From Guadua angustifolia (Eukaryota > Streptophyta > Magnoliopsida > Poales > Poaceae), in NCBI GenBank assembly GCA_036346375.1, contig CM070518.1:3108182-3172181 (forward strand): a stretch of 64,000 nucleotides of DNA. The letters run 5' to 3'. This document shows positions 1 through 12,199 of the stretch, piece by piece (the stretch's first letter is position 1; every line of letters starts with the position of its first letter). A program made the translations under genes and the position numbers. Under the pieces are notes generated by a model. The model saw only the letters and a list, made by a program, of their open reading frames with translations, made no database searches and was not told the origin of the DNA.

Positions 1-2
1 GC

Positions 3-113
3 ACAAGTGAAGGACCAACAAACAAATCCTCTGATCACCTTGGCACCTCAAGAAATAACAAAGAGGCCAGTGGAAGGGAAAGAAAGATGGAGAGGTCATC
101 AGATCAAACATGA
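3..113 (+). CDS. possible C-terminal end of a gene running in from the left
   Basis: Reading frame 3 is open from the window edge to a TGA at 111-113 and encodes 36 residues rich in Ser, Lys, Arg and Glu, ending in RKMERSSDQT. This is the kind of low-complexity hydrophilic tail found at the end of many plant nuclear proteins. The other plus-strand frames either stop at once or give a less plausible peptide (frame 1 stops at 133-135). What follows is T-rich and AT-rich like a plant 3' UTR. I do not recognise the protein, and the upstream exons are outside the window. It could also be chance open sequence; the call rests on composition and position only. Confidence 0.4.
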   Translation, partial: TSEGPTNKSSDHLGTSRNNKEASGRERKMERSSDQT

Positions 114-641
114 TGTCTGTCATTTGGTCCTCTAATCCCTGTTTTTGTGTTTTATTTTTTTTTCTTTTTGGACTCTTTTTGGTACTCATGCCATGAGTGA
201 TGGAGACCGTGTACTGGCTCTGCTGTTTGTTGCATGAAGCCTTTAATTATATGGTGTAGGATAGAGTGGAAGGAATTAGTCCTCTTCTATAGTTCTGTGC
301 TTATGGAGCGAAGCAGAAGTGGTCAGCCTAATATTTGGAAGTTTTAATTAAAGAATGGCTTAACTCGTTGGATTTGTTATGACTCTCTGGTTTTACTTGC
401 TTGATGATGAACTCGTTTTGTTGGCTTGGACGCAGTATTTTTTTTTCTTTTAATATTTGATATGCATTAGCAGATTTGCTTGCATCTCTATATGCAATAC
501 AAAGTAGTGCCTCCTTTAGTTTAAAATTCAAGCACACATATATTCTAGCTTTTAAATTTTATTCAATTATTCTCTCAAATACACATACATCTATATATGT
601 AATTCTACAATTTTGAGATAACAATTAGCAATTTTTCCTTT
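114..641 (+). other. probable 3' UTR and AT-rich intergenic sequence
   Basis: T-rich tract at about 145-180, then AT-rich sequence with no convincing coding frame. It probably contains the 3' UTR of the gene ending at 113 and then spacer up to the hAT element. No clear polyadenylation hexamer can be singled out. Confidence 0.35.
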
Positions 642-649
642 ATATGCCC

Positions 650-1779
650 CAGGCCCGTCTAAGGCCCAGCGTAAGTCGGCCGACCGCACAAGGCCCCTAA
701 ATTTTTGGGGCCCCCAGCATATACTACACTACTATGGCTTGTTAAGATTTTCGAGTTCTAACGCATCAACGCATCGTATTCTGCCAATTCTGCGACTCAT
801 CGTGACTCGCGTCTCGCACGAAGCCGTCACGACGGGGTGTGCCGCCGCCGTCCGCCGAGGCATGATCACCATTCGCCAGCAGTAGCAAGTCAACGCTGAC
901 GATCCAGCTGCTTTTTATGTGGTCTGTAGTTCTGTACTAGTTTAATTATTCAAATCAGCGATCAATCTTAGGGTGAATATTTCTTGCCTTGCCCCTTGTA
1001 ATATAATTTGGATGTTTGTGCGTCGGTTCTACTAACTCCGCTTCATCGCATCAAGGTTCAATCATGAGCAAATTGTCCCATTTATATTGACTCCATGAAT
1101 TGTCTTTTTTAATTAGTTTTGTTGTGTTTGTGATTCATGAAACAGGGAGATCAATTTATTCATCATGTCTTCTAGAATTAGAAAATATGATTCCGGTTAT
1201 GAAAAGCGCAAGAAGAAAAAAAGACTAAAACAGTTCGCGCAGACTCAGAATTATATGTGGAGTCAAAGTTCCTCCAAAATTTTATCCCTAAGGAAGACAT
1301 GAGCCCTCTTGATATTCTGAAGTTTGTGAAACGGATGGGTTGTTTTCCTAATGCCCTTATTGCATATAGAATTTTGTTGACTATTCCTGTGACAGTTGCA
1401 TCTGCAGAATGAAGCTTTTCAAAATTGAAGTTGGTAAAGTCCTACATACGCAGTACTATAACACAAGAAAGACTCAATGGATTGGCAATAATTGCACTTG
1501 AAAATAATGTTCTGGAGAAGATTAAATATAAAGATATAATTGAAGATTTCATTTTAAAGAACACCAAGCACATGATACTTTTTACTAGAAGTTAAAAAGA
1601 TATTGATAAGAAAGATTCACCCTTTACTCTTTTAACATTAATGCCTATTGTAGTTCTAAATATTGGGAAAAAATATATAGTTATATAATAAAATCACATT
1701 TTGGTTATTTGTATTTCCCTAGTATAGAGCCCCATTTTGTGTTTCGCACCAGGACCTCAAAAACTTAGGTACGGCCCTG
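650..1779 (+). mobile_element. non-autonomous hAT transposon (ZMYM1/TTF-type), internally deleted
   Basis: The element is bounded by perfect 8-bp target duplications ATATGCCC at 642-649 and 1780-1787. Its ends are CAGGCCCGT on the left and ACGGCCCTG on the right, so the reversed right end reads CAGGGCCGT; this is an imperfect hAT terminal inverted repeat. Length is 1130 bp. It keeps the first residues and the C-terminal dimerisation region of a hAT transposase, with the catalytic core removed, so it cannot encode its own transposase. Confidence 0.88.
1165..1595 (+). pseudogene. hAT transposase remnant (N-terminus fused to hAT dimerisation domain)
   Basis: An ATG at 1165 opens a Lys/Arg-rich leader (MSSRIRKYDSGYEKRKKKKR) like the N-terminus of zinc-finger MYM-type-1-like hAT proteins. 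The frame then shifts and continues as the conserved C-terminal region: LLTIPVTVASAE, then SFSKLKLVKSY and QERLNGLAIIALEN, ending with a TAA at 1593-1595. The family normally has Arg between SAE and SFS; here the codon is TGA (a CGA to TGA change). The zinc finger and the RNase-H-like catalytic domain are missing through internal deletion. It is clearly non-functional and could at most supply a dimerisation peptide. Recognition comes from the hAT C-terminal motif. Confidence 0.85.
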
Positions 1780-1787
1780 ATATGCCC

Positions 1788-2390
1788 CTCCCATTATAAA
1801 TAGCTATTCTCAAAATCATTTACTGCTAAGGATTAGAGTAATACACACCATCGGAGAGCAAAAAAAATGACAGTATGAGCGAGTATAATAGTCTTTTTGT
1901 ATATATGCATTGGACGTTGCGTAATATCTATTTAGGAACGAGGGAAATTGTAATGGAAGCAACCACGGCCAGGAGCTTACATCATGTACATGCAGTTTCA
2001 AGCTTGATTGAGTTGCCACCTCAGTCTAATGTTTTTTTAATATGGAAACACACAACCCACGCATACTACACATAGGATCTTCTAAATACTAATTAATTAA
2101 TTGGAGGCTCTGACGTCTGCACTCACATTCGTGCCACTATAGTCTCTGCATTGCCTGCCTTTGCGTGTAAGCTTCCGGAACCCCATCCGTCCATCCATAG
2201 GTAAACATGGCATCTGACATCAATGCGGAATGAAACGGTAGTTACAGTTGCCAGTGCAGAGGGGTATCTTCCGGCAATCTCCAAAAGTTTTTAATCAATG
2301 TTGCCCATGAATCATTCGTTCCTATGCACGGTTGTCTGACAAACATGGCTGTTCTTTTCCACTGGTCTAAAACTCGAGCTAAGGATCAAA
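1788..2390. other. intergenic spacer, nothing recognised
   Basis: Mixed-composition sequence between the hAT element and the 3' end of the phosphatase gene. No coding frame, repeat or inverted repeat could be supported. Confidence 0.4.
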
Positions 2391-2673
2391 ACATTACAAT
2401 TAGATGCATCATATTACAACAGCCCAAAACCGCGAGCAATCGCGCATAAGCTTAGACGGGCAACAGGGGGGCAATGGCATCCTCCCTCGCAGATTAGATT
2501 ACCTTACAAAGCCCACCAGAAATGGTGTATGGATCATGAGTACTTCTTGATTTTTTGGGGAAGCACCATGCGCACGGCTGCATTTCTTGTTGTACATACT
2601 GATAGGTGGCTCGCTGGGAGTGCAGCTTCAACCAAACGCGAGAGCTGCTCTTCATGAGTGGGTCTCCTATAAT
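2390..2673 (-). other. BIPP2C1: 3' UTR of the phosphatase gene
   Basis: Sequence downstream of the stop codon, read on the minus strand. It has no coding potential in the phosphatase frame and becomes T-rich with TTGTAATG-type stretches near 2390-2410, which is where a plant poly(A) site would be expected. The end is approximate. Confidence 0.45.
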
Positions 2674-5600
2674 TTAGATCTCGGATTTCCCAACGATGGA
2701 TACGACGATGGCTATGTCGTCCAGTTTGCCCCCGCTGAAACCCAAGTACCCGACTGAGAGGGCAGCGTCCGAAAATGGGCTTCTCCCTGCTCCAGACCTC
2801 CCCACTTCCTGCGCCCTGGCAGCCAGGTGCTCGGCGATCTCCTGCAAATAGAATAGTCATGTGATGATGTAATCTTCAGATTCATGCTGGGCATTTTTAT
2901 GAGGTAAGTCCATTCTGACCGTTGGTTTTAGATCTGCCTGTAACGACTTGGAGATTATGGCGGCTACTTCTTGCTCATAGACATTGTCGAAAAGGCCATC
3001 CGTCGCTGTTACAATGACGTCTCCTTCCTCTAGATCAATAGTATAATTCTGAAAACAGAGTAAAAATGGACCGGAGTGTTAATCTCTAATTATTCATATG
3101 GTGGTGCATGACTAACAGTACAAAGTTGGTAATAGTATGAACCTGTACAATTTTCAAGGGATCGTCTCCCTTCTCAATTTGTAGCGGAAAATTGAAACCA
3201 TAAACCATTGGTTTTGACTTTTTGTACACTTCTCCATTTCTTATGACCAGAAACCCAGAGTCTCCAATATTTGATGCATAAAGGAACTGTAACATTGACA
3301 GGTGCAATAAGTACAAGTGTCTGACACCATTGTTCATTGCTCAATGAGAAAAAAGAAAAGTCTTGATCAAAAGAACAGACCTGGCCATCAAAGTGAGCAA
3401 CCAGGACAGTGGAAGAACCAGGAGAGCGTGCTTCATCTGCAGCCTTGGAAAGAACTTGCTCCGGTCTAAGATCCACAGCCCCTTGATTCTCCGTAATGAA
3501 ATTTTTACAACCATCCATTAGTTCTCTTGCATAAAGACCTGCATTGATTCCTGAGTACAAAAATTACAACATTTAGCATTGTAGAATCCCCCTGAACAAC
3601 TTATGATGCACTGAAGTTTCAGTATGCAATTTTGCACAGATGTCAGGCACAACTGTGCACTCAAAATTATGTGCACTGAAGCTTAGAAATATAGTTGCCG
3701 GAGTACAACCAACACAAATACTACTGCTCCCCTAACTTGACTGTGTCTAAAGCAGAGAAATTGTTTGCCTGCCTATCTCATGTAGAGACTATGGTGGGCT
3801 TGTGGCCCATGAGGGTTGACATGTCAGAAGAATATTCTTCTCCTAAAAGAATGATGCTCCCACTTCTTGTACTGAAAGTCATACTAAATTGATTTCATTA
3901 TTTATTCTACAGCAGTATACTTCCAATTCTTTAGTATAGGCTAATAATTTTTTGCTGGGAGTAGGTACAATGTGTAGTAGTACAGATCGTCAACCCATGT
4001 TCATCTCTTAGTTTCTGTCATTTTCTACTCTTTGTATGTCAACTTGTTAGTCTACATACTTATCCACACTTGGTTGAGGTATAGCCGTATAGGCATTACT
4101 TGATTTTGATCACTCAAATCTTATGAATTATTTATTAATAAGGTGCTAAGAGGTAAGGGCACATACAGATTGATGTCTTTTAAGTCTATAGTCATCATTT
4201 ATAGCATTTTTCAAGACAAGAAAATCCAAAAACAAAGGGAATTAAACCATTATTGTTTGGTTAAATGGTCACTGTCTAACCCTTACAACTTTTGTCTTGT
4301 AATCATCCCGCCTATGGTGGCACTGGATCTATTTACTTTCCTTTCAGCCGGTTGAGCCTTATTACACAACTGGATGCAAAGATGCTTATATCGGTTCTCA
4401 ACTCACTAAGCTGTTATACGTCATCCCTTGAAGCAAAAAATTAAGAATTTTAACTCTTCTAAATCTTCTGAAGGCCAGAAAGAAGAGTAAAAAATATGCC
4501 TAAGCTGTGTAAAAGTTGTTTTCGATTACAAAACAGCATGGTAATCTTTTGTTGGTGTATGAAGAAAGCATATTAGTTAGTTGATTTTCTCTGCAGTCAA
4601 TAATGCTTTCTTCTTCCACTCAACATCGACAGAAGGTACAATACCCAGTGGTGAAAGAAAATTTGTCCAACATCCTTCTAGTTGTTTGCTATAAGGAACA
4701 AGTATTCCTCTTGAGTCTCTGATGGATAATGACTAGCTGTTTGGAAATGAGATGCCTTCTAAAATTGGGCAAACATTAAGATTTAAGACTAGCACTGGAC
4801 TTGGTGCCAGAAGGCCAGGCATGATTCATAAGGTTGAACTACAGAAAATCATGTGGTTTACCTTCAAATGACCACTGGCCAACTCCATCTGCCACACCAA
4901 ACCATCCATTGCACACAATAAAATATGCATCTTCTCCGCCTGTAGCTACCTGGAAAAATTATACAAATATCATAACTGAAGTGTCAGGGGAATCATGGAC
5001 TGGCCTTCTGATGTCTTACGATAGAGATAATTAAACATATGTTCAGGGTAACAATGACTGACAGTACCATCTCACATAAAGGAACACCAGAAAATATAGC
5101 TAGTTCAAGATATACTGAAGATATATTGCCTAGAAGAGAACACGGACGACAGTTATTACCTTTGAAGGATGAGGCAAGATCGCAGCACCTGAGGCCAACA
5201 CAAGCGTTGATGTGTCTATTGGAACCATCCTACACATGAATTAGAGGGGAAAAGCCATAAGATTTTTCATGACAGAGATATGTTGTAACATCCCAATTTT
5301 TGCCCTTTGAAAATGTTTTTGTGTAGTTAGCCTCCAAAAATTCTCACCAATTTTCTTGGTAATTAAAACTTAATTTGGGACTTTCATAAATAAAAAACAA
5401 TTTAATATGATTAAATCCCAAGTCAACAATTGTCAAAATTAATTTATTTGAGTTTTTGTTCTTGGAAGTATTTTCCATATTTTTCTGGGAATTTTTTGAG
5501 TGCATTTGCTATTTTATTTGAGCTCTATTGATTTATTTGCATTTTCTAAAAAGAAAAGTGGCCAAGCCCTAAAACCAACACGCACATTACAGTGATATAT

Positions 5601-8600
5601 ATGAGCCCCTATGGTGGGGGTAATCTCAAAGGTGAGAGGAAAAACAAAAAAGAAAAGCAAACAAAAAACACAGAGCCGACTTGGAGGAGCACAGTGACTT
5701 CAACGGAAAAGAATCAATGTGGATATTATTAAAAGTATGTAACTCATATATAGTCTTTTAAGATTTTAAAAGTCATGTTAGATGAATCATAATAGGATTA
5801 GTATTCCTACTTTCTTTTAAGTGCTCCCAATAGTAACGCTTCTTTTAGGTTTACCCATCAATCGGTATCCTCCATTACTCCAGATACTTTTCTCCCAATT
5901 TCAATATTTTCTTGTTTGACAAATCTTTCGAGTGTCTGTTCTTCTTCATATGAACTCTCATTGAGTACGTTCAAGTTCTAAATTCATTTGAAATCAAGTC
6001 CTACCTTCCAATATATTTATTTTGATTTTTGGAGTTTTATCTTGCCTCTATTTGTTATTTATTTGCTTTTCGCCACTATTTTTGAGTAGACATTAGAGTG
6101 TCGGGAGCATTCGAAGGAGAAGAATTTGCTAGGTTCAAGACCAAGACCTAACCCTAAACCAAGGCAAGTTGGGCTTTGAGTACGTTGAACCCAATTTTAT
6201 AAAAGTTATTTTGTTTCAAATTATTGCATGCTAGATCAAATTATCAACTGTTTGATTATCGGATTAGGAATGCAACCTATTATAATTATGCCTACCTTGT
6301 CATTTTTATGACACAATCATTTGTCACCCTAGTTGGTCATAAATATGAAATCAATGTGGGTTGGTTTAGACATGATTAGTGTGCTTAGTCATGCAACAAG
6401 TTATTCATATCATTTTGAAAATACAAATTCAAATATGACTAAGTGTTTATAGAATATCTTTGTGAAAAGAGTATATCATGTATTGTCACACGATGATATG
6501 TAGTTGATAGCATGTGTTTCACTATAATCAATAGGGGTGGTAAATGATGTAAACTGGGGCAAGTGGCAAGAAGTTATGCTGGTGGGTCTGTGTGACATTG
6601 TGTTGACATGATTATGTTTGAAATAGTATATACTTTGTGAACTGTATGGATAGTCTTGTCATAATTAATTAAGAACTTAACCTTGTAAGTCATTGAACTG
6701 AGCTAAATATACAACTATATGTCTGGAATAGGATAGACCTAACTTAATAAGTTAATGAGTCTTAATATATGATATCTCAGGTGGTAGGTTAAGCTACGCG
6801 CTTGGATGGAGGGTGTGTGCTGCAGCGGCACCACATCTTGAATAGTTATTGTTCTTAATCCAACAGTGAGTCCCTCCCATTATTCTCCTCTGTGTAGGGG
6901 TGGAATGATGAGAGCACGCTTATCGGGAGGGTCAATGCTGGGATAGAGTTTCGAAAGATGTTGTTATGATCTTCTTAGTCGCACGTCAAAGGAAACGTGC
7001 CATGGCCAACATTATAACCTTGATCATACGATGTGGATAAAGTGTATAATCTCTACAGAGTGTAAATCAAACTATTCAAATAGTCATGACCCCGGTGATA
7101 AACAATGCTCGAGAATTTCACGCAAGGGTTAGACTTTGTAAAATAAACTTGGTGGGGAAGTCCTGTGAAAGAACTAGTCCAGGTTGTGTGCCATTTTTGT
7201 GAGGAATTTCAAATGTTATTATTTATGGTTATTTGTTTTACTTATGCTTTCAATCTATTTGCTATATTTAAGTTGCAATTGTTTCTTTATGCAAAAGAAC
7301 CAATTCAGCCAACCTTTGGATTTAGAATTATATATAGTTATATTAGACTTATATTCTGTGCACAACTTGTTGAGTACTCCATATGCTTACTCTTGCAATA
7401 AACAACACTTAGTGGGTGAAGAGAAGTCAACACTTGCTTCGAAGGAAGAGTATCACGAAAAGGTCTAGTTCAAGGATTCGAGCCATAGTCAATTGCCTAT
7501 GGCAGGTCGATGGGTTACTTCAGAGTTTTTTTATCTTTTCCACTGCAAGTAATTTATTTAGCACTAAACCCTTGCATGGTATAATAAGTGTAAACTCGAC
7601 TATAAGGTCATAACACCTATTTGCTTATTAAATATAGTTCGCTATTCTTATTCCGTCGTGTATGAAGATGATATTCTATCTATATTGCCACTGTGTGCAC
7701 TAGCGTAATCCTAGAATAGTGTAGTATGCACAGAGGGTCCGAATTTACATATTCGTGTCCCGACATATGCCTAACCAAATAAAGACAATACAAGTCATAT
7801 CCAGCTTTGACAGCAACAGAAGCACTCAGCCATTATTAAATAAGCTTATATGCAACTAGAAGCTATTACTGACCACTTCATGGTTTGAAATACTTGAAAT
7901 CAAAGTAAGACAACACAGTAATACCTATCAGAATTCTTCACGTTTGAAATGTCCTTTCCCCAATCCACCTTTTTGCTAACTTCTTCCTATAGGAAAAGAA
8001 AAGGGAGGAGCACATTAGCCCCTAACTTGCATATATCCAACCAAATACCACCAAAAGGTACCTATATAATAGCCCACAAGTACACGTCTTGTTCACAAGG
8101 GCAGTTCAGTCTTGCGCTTAAATTTCCACAGACCATAGTTTGAAGGCAAGGGGTATGTGTGCGTCACTTCATATGGTATACCTATCTCATGTGTTGATTT
8201 CAAACACAGGCGGTGTCTTTTAGTATAAGATGTGGTCCCTTACAAGATATGGTTATATAAGGCGAGGAGAGAACCAAACAAAAATATCATGACAGCAACA
8301 CATGATATCAAACATGATCCAGAATATCAACAGATCGGGAAAGCGATTTTATAACAACTGATTCTCAAAAGAACAAACACAAAAGAAGTTATGGTCATCA
8401 GTGACCTCCAGACTCCAGAAACAGCTAAAAGCAGACCGAGTATGCACAGAATTCTGCAAGTTTTTGTTCATAAGCTTTGGCAACGGTACTAGTGATAGTA
8501 TACAGCTGCTACAGCCTAGAGGATAGTTAACCACTGTACCTTAACCACCAGTAAGATTTCAATTTTCTCCATAAATAGATACCAGAAAACCAATCATGGA

Positions 8601-9742
8601 CAAATTGAACTCCAAACTTAACTGAGTTAATTAAACATATCAGGAAGTTACCATCCTTTTTTTTAATATGGATGAAATTCGCGCAAGACATCACAAGACT
8701 TAGTTGCAAGAATGGTGCATCCGCATCAAACATAGCAAAATTGACGATGGTAAGAACGCTATACTGCACTGCGAGTCTAAAAATGTCAGAGAGTAATTAC
8801 CCCGAACTCCGCGGCCCCTTTCTCGTCGCCGCTGGAGCCGCTAGACTCCGTGTCGACGTCGGTGTCGAAATCCTGCGTGGTGGAGCCTTCCGACTCAGCC
8901 TCCGCATCCGCCTGCGCCTCCTTGGAGGAGCCCCCCAAATCGGCCGTCCCCATCGCCTCCACTCCTCCACTCGCCACACCAACGGCCTTTCTCCCCTCCA
9001 AACTCGTCACTGACGTCTCCTCCACAACGCCACGCGTCTGCACGGCGACCTCAACTCCATTTCCGTCACCATCGAGCTCAGATTCGCCTCCGACAAGCAC
9101 CCTCCCACCGGCCAACGCGGGCTCCGCCTCAACGCCGACACTGGAACTCACCGCCTGTTGGGGCGCCTCCTCGCGCGCCGCGGAAGCGGCCACGATTTGC
9201 CCGCCGGCGTCCACCTCCGGGCCGACGCCGAACGAGGCCCGCGAAACCTCACCAGCCGCAGCTGCCGAGTACGCGTGCGGCTCCTCGACCCGGGCCGGGG
9301 CGCCCGATATCGCGCCGGCGACGCCCAGCTCCGCCCCAGGCGAGCCCGGGGCAGTGGCGCGTCCGGCGTCAGGGCCGGACCCTCCGGCCGCCTCCGGCCC
9401 CGGCCCCTCCTCCTCCTCGCGCGGGTGCGCGAAGCGGAACACGATGCTCCCGTCCGCCAGCTCTGCGGCCGCAGCAAAACAGAGCAAGCCGAACCAAATC
9501 AGGAGGGGACGAAGACGAAGGAGTAAAGCAAGCAAGCACGCACGAGCGCGCGAGCTGTATTACTTACCGATAGTGGAGTGGACCTCGGGGACGGCGTGGC
9601 GAGGCGATGCGGTGGCGGCGGCGTGGGCGCGGGAGGGGGCGCGGCAGGAGGGCATGGGCAGCGGTGGTGGGTGTGGGGGCTTCGGAGAGAGCTTGCAGGG
9701 GCGCAGGTCAAGCAGCGCCGCCGCCAGCGGCAGCTCCGCCAT
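2674..9742 (-). CDS. BIPP2C1: protein phosphatase 2C, BIPP2C1-like (PPTC7/SpoIIE-type), nine exons
   Basis: Exons on the minus strand, in order: 9568-9742, 8801-9462, 7925-7986, 5160-5229, 4862-4949, 3381-3550, 3143-3286, 2920-3048, 2674-2841. They total 1668 nt (555 residues plus stop); every intron is GT-AG and all phases join. The start has a strong context (GCCATGGCG). Residues 1-60 are Ala/Pro/Arg-rich with few acids, possibly a transit peptide (inference). Residues 60-320 are acidic and low complexity. The catalytic domain begins near 325: GGEDAYF (D330), GVADGVGQW (D344), SNIGDSGF (D418), TATDGLFDN (D474), KLDDIAIVV (D541, D542), which are the Asp ligands of Mn/Mg-dependent Ser/Thr phosphatases. 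Rice BIPP2C1 is about the same length and is induced by benzothiadiazole. No break was seen, so it is probably functional. Confidence 0.92.
5284..7765 (+). mobile_element. solo LTR, chromovirus (Tekay/Del-like), in intron 3 of the phosphatase gene
   Basis: Begins TGTAACATCCC and ends GTCCCGACA, flanked by near-perfect 5-bp duplications TATGT (5279-5283) and TATGC (7766-7770). Length is 2482 bp. No primer-binding site, polypurine tract or pol coding is inside, so it is a solo LTR left by recombination. The TGTAAC(A/C)CCC start and the long length are typical of Tekay/Del chromoviruses of grasses. It accounts for most of the 2.7-kb intron (5230-7924) and lies antisense to the gene. Confidence 0.75.
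5740..5960 (+). repeat. Copia-LTR-like fragment nested in the solo LTR
   Basis: Contains a stretch resembling, in reverse, the Copia LTR at 12200-12747 (shared words TAGTCTTTTA, TAGATGAAT, ATAATAGGATTAG), followed by a piece resembling 13235-13280. It is degenerate and its borders are uncertain. Confidence 0.4.
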
Positions 9743-9880
9743 GGCTCGCTCGCTCGCCTCGTGCAAGACAGCAAGAGAGAGAGAGAGATTTGAATCGGAG
9801 CGTGGGGGGTTAAGGTTTTGTTTGAGCTGCAGCTTAGCTTAGTTTAGCATGGCTTGTGGAGTTGTGCTTGAGGTGGGGGC
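9743..9880 (-). promoter_or_regulatory. BIPP2C1: 5' UTR and proximal promoter of the phosphatase gene
   Basis: On the minus strand the region before the ATG carries a CT dinucleotide tract (about 9774-9790), a common feature of plant 5' leaders. No convincing TATA box is visible, and the transcription start cannot be fixed from sequence. Confidence 0.4.
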
Positions 9881-9992
9881 GTAGCTTTTCACGCGAGTAG
9901 AGTAGATTAGCGCAGGAGAGGGCAGGGCAAGGGCGTCCGTGCGGGTCACTGCAGAGTGGGCCCGGAGAGCCGCCCGGAGTTAACGCGCCATC

Positions 9993-10134
9993 CCGCCCGG
10001 TGTTAATTGGGGTGGTTAACGATAGAGGGAAGAGGGATGGCGAATTGAGTGGTCTTTATTTTACCGCCCGGTGTTAATTGGGGTGGTTAACGCTAGACGG
10101 AAGAGGGACAGCGAATTGAGTGGTCTTTATTTTA
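9993..10134. repeat. two-copy 71-bp tandem duplication upstream of the phosphatase gene
   Basis: Copies 9993-10063 and 10064-10134, both starting CCGCCCGGTGTTAATTGG and ending GGTCTTTATTTTACC. They differ at only a few bases, for example GATAGAGGG versus GCTAGACGG. The array lies about 250-390 bp upstream of the start codon. Confidence 0.85.
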
Positions 10135-10177
10135 CCTTGACCGTAGGAAACCGGTCACTGTTGCTGCAACTTCGGCC

Positions 10178-10248
10178 CGTTTGGAAAGCGCAGCAATTTT
10201 GTAGCGTAATTTCCTCGGGAATACGATTGAAATGCTTGCGTTCCAAAC
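10178..10248. repeat. short imperfect inverted repeat, MITE-like
   Basis: The left arm reads CCCGTTTGGAAAGC and the right arm, reversed, GTTTGGAACGCAAGC. This resembles the GTTTGG-type ends of small grass MITEs. No clear target duplication was found. Confidence 0.35.
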
Positions 10249-10619
10249 AACTCAGAGGAGAGAGGAAGTACCAAAGCACTACAGTTGGGCAGATGTAGAG
10301 GGCATTTTGATGATGAGTCGTTTTGGATGACATTACTCCCAGCCCCGATCGACGAATCCTTGGCGGTAGCTAACTGACGGCACTCCAATCCCACGCTACG
10401 TCGTTCGCTAGGCATGTGCCGCTGTCCACGGAATGTCGAAAATTTTGCTTTATTACCCTCCTCTTTTTTGATTATTTTGTTTCAAAAGTAGATCTGGTAC
10501 GACGTAATTTGCAAATTTGCCCTCAGTAGCATATGACGCATGTCATCTGCAATGATAGTGTTGTGATATTGGCTGGAATTTTGTTTCTGGAGAAATAGCG
10601 ATGGGCTGGCCTTTTTACT

Positions 10620-12199
10620 TTTGGCCTAAGGCTGGCCACTAGAGCTGAAGAGAAGCAGGAGCTGGGAAGGCAGAGAGCTTGGTCCTCATCTCAGAAATGA
10701 GGAAGGCAGTGCCGGCTCTACTACCTCCGAAGATCTCGCCGGTCCGATGGAGGCCGTTGGTGGTAGAGCTTGTGCCCTGCAGAATGATGGCCTCCCTCTC
10801 CTCTATTTCTTCAAGCTTGAGTTCTTCTTCCAGAACAGGTCACATAAGATTTTCAATCTTGATTCCTCCTGTGTGTTCTCTCTAGATTTTTGGTTTGTGG
10901 CTGGCTGGTGAATCACCGGCGTGCAGTGAGGTTCTGGGATTATTCCTGGGATCAAGGAGACCTGATTTGAGCATTCCTTGCACTAGGCTTTTGTGCTTGA
11001 TTCAGTACTGTGAGCTCTAGGGTGTTGTATTTAAGTTGAGCTCATCTGTGCTACATTTTGCACTTGACTGTGGTGCCAGGAGTCCTAGTGCTTGGTCTGG
11101 TCTAAGCGTCCTTGTGTCTTGGTTCAGCGATTGGATCTTTGTTCTTGAATCCGAAAATCAAAAAGGGGGTATTATCTTGTGCAGCTGTCTTTGAGGCTTG
11201 ACTCCGTTCTTGGTGTGTCTCAAGTGCGGAAGGGCTCTGTATCTCCGAATCCAGGCCGACTTCACCACGGCACAAGCGGCGGCAATTGGATTTTTGGGAC
11301 AGCGATTCATATCGTGCCTAGCCCGTCCTTCTGAACAGCTTCGAGTGCTGTTCTGTTGTAAGTTTTCCTCAAATATTGCTTTTGATTCTTGCTGGCTGGA
11401 GGGAGAGGTATTGCTCGGTGATGATTTGGGTTTTGAGATGAGTAGAACAATTACTTTTGTTAATTAGGCCTTGAACTGTAGACTAATATACTGAGGAAGA
11501 TTGATTTGATCACTAGTTTGATTATTTGTTGCTATACTGCCAGTGTTTCATTACATCTATTAGTCTCTGGTTCAATATTTGCCTCCTGATACTGTCATGC
11601 TGTTCGGTTAGCTTGTTAGATCCTAGTTTGAATGCAAAGTTTGATTAGATACTAAACCGAATTCATGCTCAGATTTGTGTTATCTTTCTGCTGCTCTGAT
11701 CAATATATATTTGCTGAGCTAGCTTTGCTATTCTGCTGTCAGTCTGATCTGAATATATGATAAGTTTGGTTGGCAAATGTTTGATCAGTTAAACTGAAAC
11801 TCTGGTTGTAGATAATCTAATAATAGTAAGTGAAATCTGTCAATTATTTTGTGTATATTAAGGTGATAAGGGTTCAAGGCCTAATTTGCTGAATTAATTT
11901 GTTAGCCGATTCGTGATTGCGGTCAAGATTCTTATCTTCATTCAAACCCTAAAATCTGAGAGCAATTATATACACACACACATTACCTCCATATTGCCAT
12001 TGTAGTCATGTTTCATTATATGATTGACATAGTGCTGCATTTATGTGATCTGTTGCCATATGTGTCATTTCGGATGATCATGAATCATGTTGTTTTGCTC
12101 ATATTGTTATATGGAATAATTAATAAAAACTTGCTCTTATTATCACATCTCTTTCAACAGATAGGGCACCTCAGCGGGGAGCCGACAGCGCGGTAGGCC
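10620..12199. other. unassigned region, possibly transcribed
   Basis: Moderate-GC sequence with short open frames (10679-10885 and 11198-11467 on plus) and several plausible splice signals, for example TTTCAACAG at about 12150-12160. No protein family is recognisable, and no LTR, TIR or target duplication was found. It could be a decayed transposon leader or a non-coding transcript. Confidence 0.3.

Noticed and set aside
5284..7765. Possible complete LTR retrotransposon in the phosphatase intron
   Set aside because: No second LTR, primer-binding site, polypurine tract or pol motif. One TG...CA unit with a target duplication fits a solo LTR.
8850..9842. 330-residue Ser/Ala-rich plus-strand open frame
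   Set aside because: It is the antisense of phosphatase exons 1 and 2 in a GC-rich region. The minus-strand reading gives matched splice phases and family homology; the plus reading does not.
10679..11467. Candidate protein-coding gene with a Ser-rich N-terminus
   Set aside because: Frames are short and unconnected, and no family is recognisable. Kept only as an unassigned region.
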